NCBI RefSeq assembly: GCF_026241225.1
Contig: NZ_JAPFQP010000001.1
Coordinates: forward strand, 496,001 to 560,000
Reading direction: 5' to 3'
DNA: 64,000 nucleotides
DNA from: Lentiprolixibacter aurantiacus
Lineage (GTDB): Bacteria; Bacteroidota; Bacteroidia; Flavobacteriales; Flavobacteriaceae
Position 1 is the stretch's first letter, and every line of letters begins with the position of its first letter. Made by a program: the position numbers and the translations under genes. The notes under the pieces were generated by a model that worked only from the letters and a program-made list of their open reading frames with translations, searched no databases and was not told the origin of the DNA. Shown in pieces: positions 44,157-52,860 of this stretch.

Positions 44157-44705
44157 ATGGAAACAATCCTAATACGCATCAAGCCATTTACATTTCTGCT
44201 TTCTGCCTTAATCTTGCTTTCAACCACGGTCTGCGCCCAATCCACTCCCAAAGAACCAAAACCCTATATGGCCCGGGTCTTGCTCAACTCTGGTGAGAAG
44301 GTAAAAGGGATATTGCATTCGGCCACAGACGATTCCATCTTCCTGGAAGATCCCAAAACGAAGGTTCAAACAACAGTTGCTCCGGAGCAGGTAGCGTGGA
44401 TAAAAGTTCGCCGCAAAGGCAGGTTAGGCCGGGGGGCTCTGATTGGAGGAGTTTCCGGGGGCTTGCTGGCCGGCCTTACCGTTAACTGGTGGGACAACGA
44501 AGTTGATGAAAATTTAGGCATTGATGTCCCTGATAACGAGACCGTGCTCCCGGCTATTTTAGTAGGTGCTGCCAGCGGTGCTGCAATAGGTGGGCTGATT
44601 GCCTCCAAAAGCGATAAATTCTATATCAATGGCAATCGTGAGGTCTATTTATCAACACTCCCGGGTATTCAATCATACTGTCTGGTCAAAGTTAAAGGCA
44701 ACTAA
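44157..44705 (+). CDS. Exported protein with glycine-zipper segments
   Basis: 182 residues: a signal peptide (FTFLLSALILLSTTVCAQ), a beta-strand-rich domain of about 60 residues (MARVLLNSGEKVKGILHSATDDSIFLEDPK, an SH3/Sm-like pattern), then two glycine-zipper hydrophobic stretches (GALIGGVSGGLLAGLT and ILVGAASGAAIGGLIAS). It probably inserts in a membrane. Function unknown. The hairpin at 44707-44737 follows directly. Confidence 0.75.
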   Translation: METILIRIKPFTFLLSALILLSTTVCAQSTPKEPKPYMARVLLNSGEKVKGILHSATDDSIFLEDPKTKVQTTVAPEQVAWIKVRRKGRLGRGALIGGVSGGLLAGLTVNWWDNEVDENLGIDVPDNETVLPAILVGAASGAAIGGLIASKSDKFYINGNREVYLSTLPGIQSYCLVKVKGN

Positions 44706-44706
44706 A

Positions 44707-44737
44707 AGATAGGTCAGATATCATATCCGACCTATCT
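44707..44737 (+). repeat. Hairpin after the glycine-zipper gene (core family member)
   Basis: AGATAGGTC pairs with GACCTATCT, an A/C mismatch, then GATAT-C-ATATC. No T run follows, so it is less a terminator than a relic or a member of the dispersed hairpin family. Confidence 0.5.
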
Positions 44738-44839
44738 GTGACGAAATCCGTCATGTTTCACATTCTTTAGGTGACATTTATCACCTTTCAGGCCGTTGAA
44801 ATTTCCCAATTTTGTAAGGTTAAACCAACACCATAAATC

Positions 44840-46273
44840 ATGGGAAAGCATAGCTACTCCTGGAAGACCATTATTCTGGTGTGTCTTTTATTTGCCTTAC
44901 TTCCTTCTCTTAACGCACAAGAAAAGCCTCCTCAAAAAAATACAGAACCCCACAGTATCCTGGATAGCGACCGGGAGGTTACCCATGGGAGTTTGCACAA
45001 CCTGAAGGAGTTGTTTGGACTGGGGACTATAACCGGCCACCTTCGCAATTACTTTATGTCTACCCTCAACGAGGGGAGCCTTACCGATTATTACGCAAAT
45101 GCCATTGGCGGGGCTATGCGTTTTAGGTCGCACGAGTTTTACAATTTTGAATTTGGAGCTGCCGGTATCTTTACCTATAAAGCCTTTTCATCGGACCTGA
45201 ACGAGGTTGATCCGGTAACCGGTGAATTTTCCAAGTGGGAACACGAATTATTCGATGTGCTGGACTTCGATAATTTTAACGACCTGGACCGATTGGAGGA
45301 ATTGTATGTCCGCTATAACCTTGACCACGGATTTATCACCTATGGAAAGATGGAGATTGAAGAAACTCCCCTGATGAACCGGCAGGATGGCAGGATGAAA
45401 CCTTTCGCATTTAAAGGCCTCTGGTTTCATTATGCTCTGGCCGATAACCACCATCTGCACGCCACCTGGATCGACAGGATTTCACCCCGCAGTACGGTAG
45501 AATGGTTTGATTTTAAAGAAGGTATCGGGTTATCGAATCAGGGCTTCCAGCCTGATGGCACTGAAGCCGAATACCATGAAGCACTTGAATCGGATGGCCT
45601 GGCCATGCTGGGATATCAGACCCATTATAAGGATTTCAGCCTGGAATTTTACCAGTGGTACATCCATCATCTTTCCCATACCTCCTGGATAGGTTTGGAA
45701 TACGAGGGGGAACAATGGAAACTGGGTATTCAATACACCATTCAGTTTCCTGACGGCTTCCAGAAGGAACTGGAATATGAACAACGCTATATGCAACCCG
45801 GAGAGCAGGGCCAGGTATTAAGCGGTATGGTACAGTACTCCAGCGCTGACTGGGATCTCTGGGTTGCTTACACACACGCTTTTGACAGTGGCCGTTTCCT
45901 CTTCCCCAGGGAACTTGGAAGGGACCATTTCTATACGTCCCTTGCACGCTCCCGGCTGGAAGGATTTGGAAATACGGATGTACTTACACTGGGAACCACC
46001 TATCATTTTGGTCACGACCATTTTACCGGCGGCCTGGCATATACCCGCCTTTTTGGTCCTGAAACAGATTCCTTTGAATTCAATAAATACAACCTGGATT
46101 CCTACCAGCAGTTCAATTTCCACCTGGATTATGGTTTTACTGGTTTTTTAGACGGACTTCATATAAGCCTGCTCTATGTATACAAGAATAACCTCAATAA
46201 CACAGATCCCGAAGCTATCTTCAACCGCAGCAATTACCACCAGGTGAATTTTATAACCAATTTTGATTTCTAA
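44840..46273 (+). CDS. Outer-membrane porin-like beta-barrel protein
   Basis: 477 residues: signal peptide (TIILVCLLFALLPSLNAQ), then a long series of alternating aromatic/polar strands (e.g. YNFEFGAAGIFTYKAF, TWIDRISPRSTVEWFDF) ending in FITNFDF, a C-terminal phenylalanine typical of outer-membrane barrels. The segment GSLHNLKELFGLGTITGHLRNYFMST is reminiscent of OprD-type porins. The substrate is unknown. No partner gene nearby. Confidence 0.75.
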   Translation: MGKHSYSWKTIILVCLLFALLPSLNAQEKPPQKNTEPHSILDSDREVTHGSLHNLKELFGLGTITGHLRNYFMSTLNEGSLTDYYANAIGGAMRFRSHEFYNFEFGAAGIFTYKAFSSDLNEVDPVTGEFSKWEHELFDVLDFDNFNDLDRLEELYVRYNLDHGFITYGKMEIEETPLMNRQDGRMKPFAFKGLWFHYALADNHHLHATWIDRISPRSTVEWFDFKEGIGLSNQGFQPDGTEAEYHEALESDGLAMLGYQTHYKDFSLEFYQWYIHHLSHTSWIGLEYEGEQWKLGIQYTIQFPDGFQKELEYEQRYMQPGEQGQVLSGMVQYSSADWDLWVAYTHAFDSGRFLFPRELGRDHFYTSLARSRLEGFGNTDVLTLGTTYHFGHDHFTGGLAYTRLFGPETDSFEFNKYNLDSYQQFNFHLDYGFTGFLDGLHISLLYVYKNNLNNTDPEAIFNRSNYHQVNFITNFDF

Positions 46274-46330
46274 GGCTGCAAAAGACAGGGTTTTCCTAAG
46301 TTCCTGTATTTCCCCTGAATTATTCGTCCA

Positions 46331-46354
46331 GGCATTTGAAAATGCCTAGCTTTG
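46331..46354 (+). promoter_or_regulatory. Promoter element with adjacent palindrome before the FKBP gene
   Basis: TAGCTTTG (46347-46354) matches the TAnnTTTG -7 element exactly. It is preceded directly by GGCATTTGAAAATGCC (46331-46346), a 7-bp inverted repeat with a 2-nt centre, which occupies the spacer normally lying between the -33 and -7 elements and could be an operator. No TTG at the usual -33 distance is visible. Confidence 0.4.
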
Positions 46355-46393
46355 TACCCATTTTAATTGAAAATCAGATAGATAAAAATAATT

Positions 46394-46822
46394 ATGAGTA
46401 AAGTAAAGGCAAATGACACCATACAGGTTCATTACACAGGCAAACTAACTAACGGACAGGTATTTGACAGTACGGAAGAAAGAGGGCCGCTTAAGGTCAC
46501 GCTCGGGCAGGGAAGCCTGATCCCGGGTTTTGAAAATGGACTGGTGGATATGACGCTGAATGAGAAGAAAACCATAACCATACCAAAGGAAGAAGCCTAT
46601 GGTGAGGTGCGCAAAGAATTATTTCAAGCCATCAAAAATGAAGAACTGCCCGAGACCATTAAGCCCGAAGTAGGCATGGGTCTTGTTGCACGGGGACAGG
46701 ACGGATCAGAGCAACAACTTCGGGTAGCCGAGGTAAATGAAGACCATATTGTGGTAGACGCCAACCACCCCCTGGCAGGACATGACCTGGTTTTTGACCT
46801 GCAGGTAGTTGAAATTGAATAA
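46394..46822 (+). CDS. SlyD-like FKBP-type peptidyl-prolyl cis-trans isomerase
   Basis: 142-residue cytosolic protein-folding enzyme. The FKBP domain (VHYTGKLTNGQVFDSTEERGPLKVTLGQGSLIPGFENGL) holds an inserted IF-type chaperone flap (residues about 75-125) as in SlyD; the fold closes with ANHPLAGHDLVFDLQV. It lacks the metal-binding histidine-rich tail of E. coli SlyD. Monocistronic, with a terminator behind. Confidence 0.94.
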   Translation: MSKVKANDTIQVHYTGKLTNGQVFDSTEERGPLKVTLGQGSLIPGFENGLVDMTLNEKKTITIPKEEAYGEVRKELFQAIKNEELPETIKPEVGMGLVARGQDGSEQQLRVAEVNEDHIVVDANHPLAGHDLVFDLQVVEIE

Positions 46823-46857
46823 AATAGCCCTTGTTAAAATTTAAAAATTCAGAAAAG

Positions 46858-46884
46858 AGACCGCCTAAAAGCGGTCTTTTTTTT
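46858..46884 (+). terminator. Terminator after the FKBP gene
   Basis: AGACCGC (46858-46864) pairs with GCGGTCT (46871-46877), 6-nt loop, eight T. It lies between convergent genes. Confidence 0.85.
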
Positions 46885-46922
46885 ACAAATACTTCGGACT
46901 TCAAATACAAAGTATCTGGTAT

Positions 46923-48413
46923 CTATTGTTCTAGTTTTTTAAAGCTATAATCCGCTTCTCCCTGAAAACCCCTCCTTTTTAACGCCATGTAGAATTCTCC
47001 GTCTTCCGGATTTACTTGAAAGACCAGGTTGCTTGGAAATTCTTCAACAGCAAACACATTATCCCCCAGATAATGCAATTGTGCGGGTATGCCTCCAAAA
47101 AACGGGTTGACCGTCAGGGTCCCATTTTCTTCAGTAACCTGGACTTGTGCGTTGTATAGTACATGCTGGTAACTGCCTGTAACCTTATTAAGCAAGGAGG
47201 CCGGAATGGAGTCCCTTACATCCAGATCCAGTGGCTTATGCCAGCCATGCGACGCTACTATACTATTCCGGAGCTGGTCCAGAACGGGGATGCGAATACC
47301 ATTGGGGCCATTGCCGAAAAAGACCATGCCATTTCCCCCTTCCATGGTCCCATAGACATAACCTCCTGTTCCTGTATTGGCACCGCCATGCGAGAACCAT
47401 TCGCGGTTACCAAATCCGTGAAATCGCTCCCAGGCAAGACCGGAGCCTCCCAGGGTTTTAACGGTTATGATATTAGTAACGCGTTTAGCTACTTCCCGGC
47501 TGATCACTTCAGTTTTCTGCCCGTCCAGCGCCTTCTGCATTTCGATCATAAACAGGGCCATGTCTTTAGGGGTAGACCACATGCCTGAAGGGGCTACCTG
47601 CGGAGTTATAGGAATACCTGTTCTGATAAGCTTGCCCTCTTCATCATGGGCCCTGGCTACGTTTTGCGGAAAGCCCTCCTCATTGGGTTGTTTCATGGTG
47701 GTGCGACTCATTCCCAGCGGAATAAAGAGGCGTTCTGCAGCCAAATCCGCAAGTGATTTTCCAAGGTGGTCTTCAACAGCCATTTGGACAATTACATACC
47801 CGCCTCCACTATATTGCCAGGTGGTTCCCGGTTTAAAAACCACACTTATTTCCTCCTTGTACCTGGGCAGTTTTCCCTGAAGGCTTTCAACCAAAGTAGG
47901 AATGGTATCTCCTTCGTAAAAATCGGCAAAGCCGTGCTGGGTTGTCCCTGCCATATGGCTTAGCAAATGTTCCAGGGTTACCGGGACCTCTTTGGTGAAA
48001 TCATTTTCAGGAAGCTTCCACCTCTTTAAATAGTTGTTTACGGGCACGTTAAGGTCCATAAGCCCCTCCTCTTCTAACATGGCAAGCAAAGTAGCAGTTA
48101 CGCCCTTGGAAATAGATGCAGTGGAAAAAGCGGTCTCCAGATTCACGGAATCCGCAGTTCCGGTTTCCTTGAACCCCCAGCTGTCTGCCCAAATTACCTC
48201 ATAATCTTCAAAGACTGCCACACTAAGTCCTTTAAGCCCCCGGGCAACCAGAAATTCCTCAACGGACTTTACTGTACTGTCCCGGGAAATAAGTCCATTG
48301 ATGGCCATTTCCTTTTTTTGGTCAATCTCAGTCCCGTTGTCCTCCTTACAACCCGACGGGAAGATCAAAACAACGATTATGAGGCTTAAGGCCTTTGCCA
48401 AAGCTCGTCTCAT
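46923..48413 (-). CDS. Serine hydrolase, beta-lactamase/class C-like lipoprotein
   Basis: 496 residues with a lipoprotein signal (LSLIIVVLIFPSGC). The penicillin-binding-fold domain has the SxxK motif S100-I-S-K103, a tyrosine motif in WQYSGGGY, and the SHGG motif in WFSHGGAN. A C-terminal beta domain of about 100 residues follows (VTGSYQHVLYNAQVQV). Such proteins are esterases or D-aminopeptidases as often as beta-lactamases, so resistance is not implied. Divergent from the gluzincin-like gene. Confidence 0.88.
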   Translation of the reverse strand: MRRALAKALSLIIVVLIFPSGCKEDNGTEIDQKKEMAINGLISRDSTVKSVEEFLVARGLKGLSVAVFEDYEVIWADSWGFKETGTADSVNLETAFSTASISKGVTATLLAMLEEEGLMDLNVPVNNYLKRWKLPENDFTKEVPVTLEHLLSHMAGTTQHGFADFYEGDTIPTLVESLQGKLPRYKEEISVVFKPGTTWQYSGGGYVIVQMAVEDHLGKSLADLAAERLFIPLGMSRTTMKQPNEEGFPQNVARAHDEEGKLIRTGIPITPQVAPSGMWSTPKDMALFMIEMQKALDGQKTEVISREVAKRVTNIITVKTLGGSGLAWERFHGFGNREWFSHGGANTGTGGYVYGTMEGGNGMVFFGNGPNGIRIPVLDQLRNSIVASHGWHKPLDLDVRDSIPASLLNKVTGSYQHVLYNAQVQVTEENGTLTVNPFFGGIPAQLHYLGDNVFAVEEFPSNLVFQVNPEDGEFYMALKRRGFQGEADYSFKKLEQ

Positions 48414-48594
48414 GTTTTTTATAAGTTAGGTGTTACTTAAAAATGACGAGGTAAGCCAAATTATGTAACAAGATGAATAGATGTACCCCATTAGATATCT
48501 GACGTACTTGTACCTGTCAACACCCTGCTGTAACATATCCAAAATATTATTGTCTTTATCCCGAAAACAATATCTAACCAATTCCATTCATATC

Positions 48595-49539
48595 ATGAAA
48601 CCTTTTTTATCCAGCTCACCCAGGGTCCTCTCATTGATAGGGCTATTTGTGTTTATGTGCTTTAAATTATCAGCCCAGCCTAATTATCCCAGGACTCCCC
48701 AGGAAGCAAAGCTTGTTTCCACAGACCTGGCCCATTTTGTAGAGGCCTACGAGGCGCTTGCAACTAATACGGATACCCTCGAGGTATTACAGACGCTTTA
48801 TTTTGACCGGGGTACCCCCGGCCTGAAAGAATTTATCAATCGTCACCAATTGACACCGGAGCTGATGCGCGACGCCATGCGGGATGCCCCTGAGCGATAC
48901 GCCCTGCTTCCGGAATTCATGGCGAACATCAGTCAGGTTGAGGCCTTATACCCTGAACTCATGCAGGACTTCGGAAAAGTGCTTCCTGCCGCTATGTACC
49001 CTCCAACCTATCTGCTTGTAGGGGCCAACCGGGGAATCGGACAGGCTTCCCTGCAAGGACAACTGATCACGGTAACCCGGGTGGCTGACAAATTGCCCGT
49101 ATTGCGTAAACTGATTGTGCATGAGTTGTCCCATTTCCAGCAAGCCATGACTATGGGCGGCCAGCAATACGCGGCGCTTTATTCCACCCCTGACAATATG
49201 CTGGGACTCTGCCTCAGGGAGGGTGGCGCAGAATTTATTACCTCCCTGGTGGTTGCGGATATTACCCAGAAATCTGCGTTGGAGTACCTGGAAAAAGAAG
49301 AGAAACAGCTTAAAGAACGCTTTGTGGAAGACCTTAAGTCACAATCCAAAGACTATTGGCTTTGGGGTTCTCTTGAACAACCAGATCAGCCGAAACTGCT
49401 GGGTTATGTTATGGGATATAAGATTTGTGAAGCCTACTATAAAGGCGCCGGGGACAAAGCCACTGCTCTGCAGGATATCCTGAAGATGGATAATGCCCGG
49501 AGTTTTCTTGAAAAGAGTCACTACTTCGATAGCAATTAA
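48595..49539 (+). CDS. Exported gluzincin-like zinc peptidase (DUF2268-like)
   Basis: 314 residues. Signal peptide (KPFLSSSPRVLSLIGLFVFMCFKLSAQ), then a helical domain with the zinc motif H176-E-L-S-H180 (VHELSHFQQ) and a candidate third ligand in REGGAEFI (E209 or E213). This fits DUF2268-type predicted proteases. The frame is open to 48481, but ATG 48595 begins the signal. Periplasmic; substrate unknown. Confidence 0.78.
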   Translation: MKPFLSSSPRVLSLIGLFVFMCFKLSAQPNYPRTPQEAKLVSTDLAHFVEAYEALATNTDTLEVLQTLYFDRGTPGLKEFINRHQLTPELMRDAMRDAPERYALLPEFMANISQVEALYPELMQDFGKVLPAAMYPPTYLLVGANRGIGQASLQGQLITVTRVADKLPVLRKLIVHELSHFQQAMTMGGQQYAALYSTPDNMLGLCLREGGAEFITSLVVADITQKSALEYLEKEEKQLKERFVEDLKSQSKDYWLWGSLEQPDQPKLLGYVMGYKICEAYYKGAGDKATALQDILKMDNARSFLEKSHYFDSN

Positions 49540-49680
49540 CAGGGCAAGGCTATTGGGAGTACTTCCTGACATTCAACTGTCACTTATTTAAAGACAGATT
49601 GTTGTGATTATTTTTCTTTTGCAAAAACAAGGCTCCCCGGTGTTTTCTTTTATCAAACTAATTCGTCATATAATGGTATG

Positions 49681-49718
49681 AAAATGCCAGTGGTTGTCTT
49701 AAAACCACTGGCATTTTT
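49681..49718. terminator. Bidirectional terminator between the convergent genes at 49539 and 49786
   Basis: AAATGCCAGTGGTT (49682-49695) pairs perfectly with AACCACTGGCATTT (49703-49716); T run on the plus strand, AAAA before on the minus strand. It is 142 nt past the plus-strand stop and 67 nt past the minus-strand stop. Confidence 0.85.
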
Positions 49719-49785
49719 CCGAGGGTATGCGATCAGTTACCCTTGGTGTTCTGCTGATACATGCATGCCTTATGCCCGGGTATTA

Positions 49786-51414
49786 TCAGGCATTCACAAC
49801 ATTAGGTTTTTGCCTTTTTGAAATAGTTCTTCTTCTCATGAACAGTTTCAACAAAGCTTCCAGGACAATAAAGCTTGACAATATAAGAGCCGTATAAGGC
49901 AGCAGGTCACCGATACGATTATAGATGGTATTTATCCCTTTCATGGGAACGTTAACCATTAACGTTTTCTCTTCGGAGCTGTAAAAATCCGTGCTCCCCA
50001 GTAAATTTCCATAGGGGTCCGTTGCAATGGAAGTTGCACGGGATACCGGCCTTACCACAGAGACCCCGTTTTCTATCCCTCTCAGGCTCGACATATAGGC
50101 GTGATATGGATCAATCGCCTTCCAGTCTCCCGATGGCACCAAAAGGATGTCGGTTCCAATTTGATTGGTTTGCCTTAAAAAGCCGGGGAAATCGGCATCG
50201 TAACAAATTACGGGTGAGAGCTTTCCATACGGGCTCTCTATGGCTGGTATTATATCATCAGACCCATATTCCTGTTCAGCAAAGGGCACCGGGTTACTTT
50301 TCAAGTAGGTATTTGCCAGTTCTCCCTCCGGGGTCAGGGTGATGGTTTTGTTGACTAAGAGCAACCTGTCCGGACTGTAGGGCCCGGGGTTGATTACTCC
50401 CAGGGATGCAAACAGATAGATCTGCTTCTCCCTGGCTAGCATTTTTGCCCTTTCAATAACTGCGTCTTCCTGATTACTCAGGGTTAAACCGATTGCCTCG
50501 GACCAAACGATAATCTTGGCACCCTGGTCTGCCAGGCGGGATGTTTTGCTAAAGAGCAGATCCAGGTTGGCTTCTATTGCCTTCCTCGAATTTGTAAACC
50601 GGTCTGCAAAAGGGTCTTCAATAAACGGGACCATCGCCCTGCTTGCTTCCTGCAGTTCAGGAGATGTTTGAGAAATATCCGGATGGATTTCAATTGTTTT
50701 ACCAAACGCATCGTGATACATGGTCATTGTAATATTGCTATTGTCAATGGTAACACCCGCAACCTTCACCGTTTCGGATGTATTGTAATCTGCCTGTGAT
50801 ATCCTGATGACACCGAATGCCAGCACGAGAACATACACGGCCCCTGCGATCAAGCTCCCCGTCCTAATATGTGACCATTTCCATTGATGTGTGGTCATCC
50901 AGTTTACCAGAGAGGCAAACCAGGCTATCAGGAAAGAAATTCCCCAAATTCCAAAAACAGAAGCGATTTGTTGAATGGCAGGAAACTGATATTGGGTGTT
51001 GGCAATGGAACTCCAGACATCTCCACTCTGTAAGGAATTAAGGTATTCAAGGGCAACAAAGGCTGATGGAAAAATAAGTGTCCCAACAAAACCCCTTTCC
51101 CCAGCATTGCTTATCCTGTCTATCAGATAGGGAATAAGTGATTTTGCCGAAATTATCAGGAGGATAATTATAAGTACGGGCAGTGGGGCCGGAAACACCT
51201 CATTGACGCCGACATAACCCGAAAAAAGAAAGGCCAGAAAACCAAATACCAGGGCCTTCCATAATTTGACGTTTCGCATAAAATACAGGAAAAATACTAG
51301 GCCAAACCATGGGCCCAGGAATACAGTCCATTTCGCGGAACCGAGAACCATAAAGAACATACCCAGGACTAAAGCCAGGTAGGGATTCGATAAATAACGT
51401 TTTATTGTTTTCAT
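49786..51414 (-). CDS. Lnt-like membrane carbon-nitrogen hydrolase
   Basis: 542 residues. The N-terminal 210 residues hold about six membrane helices (NPYLALVLGMFFMVLGSA onward); the C-terminal domain is a nitrilase-fold amidase with the E-K-C triad in IIVWSEAIG, TYLKSNPVPFAE and VICYDADFP, plus a final membrane helix. This is the plan of apolipoprotein N-acyltransferase, but the loops differ enough (SRATSIATDPYGN) that a specialised paralogue is as likely. ATG 51414 (MKTIKRYL) is chosen; ATG 51432 is an alternative adding six residues. The AraC regulator upstream is on the same strand. Confidence 0.85.
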   Translation of the reverse strand: MKTIKRYLSNPYLALVLGMFFMVLGSAKWTVFLGPWFGLVFFLYFMRNVKLWKALVFGFLAFLFSGYVGVNEVFPAPLPVLIIILLIISAKSLIPYLIDRISNAGERGFVGTLIFPSAFVALEYLNSLQSGDVWSSIANTQYQFPAIQQIASVFGIWGISFLIAWFASLVNWMTTHQWKWSHIRTGSLIAGAVYVLVLAFGVIRISQADYNTSETVKVAGVTIDNSNITMTMYHDAFGKTIEIHPDISQTSPELQEASRAMVPFIEDPFADRFTNSRKAIEANLDLLFSKTSRLADQGAKIIVWSEAIGLTLSNQEDAVIERAKMLAREKQIYLFASLGVINPGPYSPDRLLLVNKTITLTPEGELANTYLKSNPVPFAEQEYGSDDIIPAIESPYGKLSPVICYDADFPGFLRQTNQIGTDILLVPSGDWKAIDPYHAYMSSLRGIENGVSVVRPVSRATSIATDPYGNLLGSTDFYSSEEKTLMVNVPMKGINTIYNRIGDLLPYTALILSSFIVLEALLKLFMRRRTISKRQKPNVVNA

Positions 51415-51533
51415 GATATGATGATTTTCCATCAAAGTAATGGTATGCGCAAGCCAAAGTCGACTGATTACATGAAGTCGAACCCTTTAAATGCGTTCGA
51501 CATTCCATGTAAAAAATCGAACCTCTGAAAACC

Positions 51534-52643
51534 TCAGGAAAATTGGGATTTATAGGCCGTTGGAGTATTTCCGGTATACTTCTTAAAGGCTGTATTGAAA
51601 CTGGACTTGGAATTGAACCCTACGGCATACATAACTTCCAGAACGGTAAGTTTGCTATCCGTGGATTCCCGAAACCTTCTCTTTGCTTCCTCGATCCTGT
51701 AAGAATTGATCAAGTCAAAGAATGATTTTCCCAGTTCCGCATTGATGAGGATGGAAAGCTGCCGCGGAGAGACATTTAGTTGGGCGGCCAGGTCATTCAG
51801 GGTAAGTTCTGCCTCCAGGTATGGTTTGTTTTGGGTAAGATGCTGGTTTAGCTTATGCAATAGTGATTTGCTCTCCTCTGTATTATTTTCGGTGCCTGTA
51901 CTTTTCCCCTGAGCGCCGAGGAAAATCTCGTTCTGGTGCAGGCCTTTCAGCAACACACTACTGATAAAAAACAATAACCCGACCAGCCCAAATACAATAG
52001 CCCCCTGGTCAAGTCGGATCAACTGGCTATGCCTGAGTATGTTGGCCAGCGTACTTGCCAGCATGGCAATAATAAAAACATTCACGAAAAAGGTCAGCCA
52101 ATTCAGGTTGATTTTGTCCAGGTTGGAAAACTGCTGTACAATTGTTTCCCTGTAGTTTTTTATTATGATCCTTATGGCTAACAGGTATGAAAGTTCATAA
52201 ACAAACCCGAAGACTGAAATCATGATGGTACTAAGGTCTTTGCCTTCGCTGACATCTTCCAACACCCTTTGCTGCATTTCCGGGCTCTGGTTGTAATAAA
52301 AGATATACAATAACAGCAAGGCAATAAAAAATGGTAAAGTATGTAGCAGATGAATCCATTTGAGCCTGAAATTTTTATTGGTCAGTGATTGAGTGTACAG
52401 TAAAAGCAATGGAGCGTGTAAGATAACCAGGCTGTTTAGGAACAGGGCATATTGGGTTTTGGATTCAAAATACCCTGAAATAAGAAAATAGTAATCCAGC
52501 AAACCCGCACCCAGACTCAGAAAGAAAAAAGCGAGAAGGTAATTGCTAAGTCTACTGCCCTTCCTGGAATAGAAAAGAAAAAAACTGACAAAAAACAGCT
52601 GGAAAAGTACCAGCAGGGTTAATATTTCAAAAATTTCCTGCAT
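51534..52643 (-). CDS. Membrane-embedded AraC-family regulator
   Basis: 369 residues. About seven membrane helices in the first 230 residues (EIFEILTLLVLFQLFFVSFFLFY onward), then an AraC DNA-binding domain: LAAQLNVSPRQLSILINAELGK and VMYAVGFNSKSSFNTAFKKYTGNTP. Same plan as the protein at 42682-43815, but the sensory halves differ. The Lnt-like gene follows on the same strand after about 120 bp, so it is a candidate target. Confidence 0.9.
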   Translation of the reverse strand: MQEIFEILTLLVLFQLFFVSFFLFYSRKGSRLSNYLLAFFFLSLGAGLLDYYFLISGYFESKTQYALFLNSLVILHAPLLLLYTQSLTNKNFRLKWIHLLHTLPFFIALLLLYIFYYNQSPEMQQRVLEDVSEGKDLSTIMISVFGFVYELSYLLAIRIIIKNYRETIVQQFSNLDKINLNWLTFFVNVFIIAMLASTLANILRHSQLIRLDQGAIVFGLVGLLFFISSVLLKGLHQNEIFLGAQGKSTGTENNTEESKSLLHKLNQHLTQNKPYLEAELTLNDLAAQLNVSPRQLSILINAELGKSFFDLINSYRIEEAKRRFRESTDSKLTVLEVMYAVGFNSKSSFNTAFKKYTGNTPTAYKSQFS

Positions 52644-52860
52644 TACAAACAGCTGTATTAAACATGACCTCAGTCTAAAGGTATAAAATACTATCGCTTC
52701 TCAAGTTCACTTAACAGGAACCATCGGAAATTTCCAAATTAATCCAATACAGGATACCGTATTTGCTATTCCTTAAGCTGCAGCTAATGCAAATCTGGTT
52801 CATAACTCTGAGATAACCCCTATATTTATAAACATAAGATTGTCCTGGCTGTATCCCGTT

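Noticed and set aside
52727-52736. GGAAATTTCC palindrome upstream of the YiiX-like gene
   Set aside because: Ten base pairs only and no promoter element beside it; easily due to chance.
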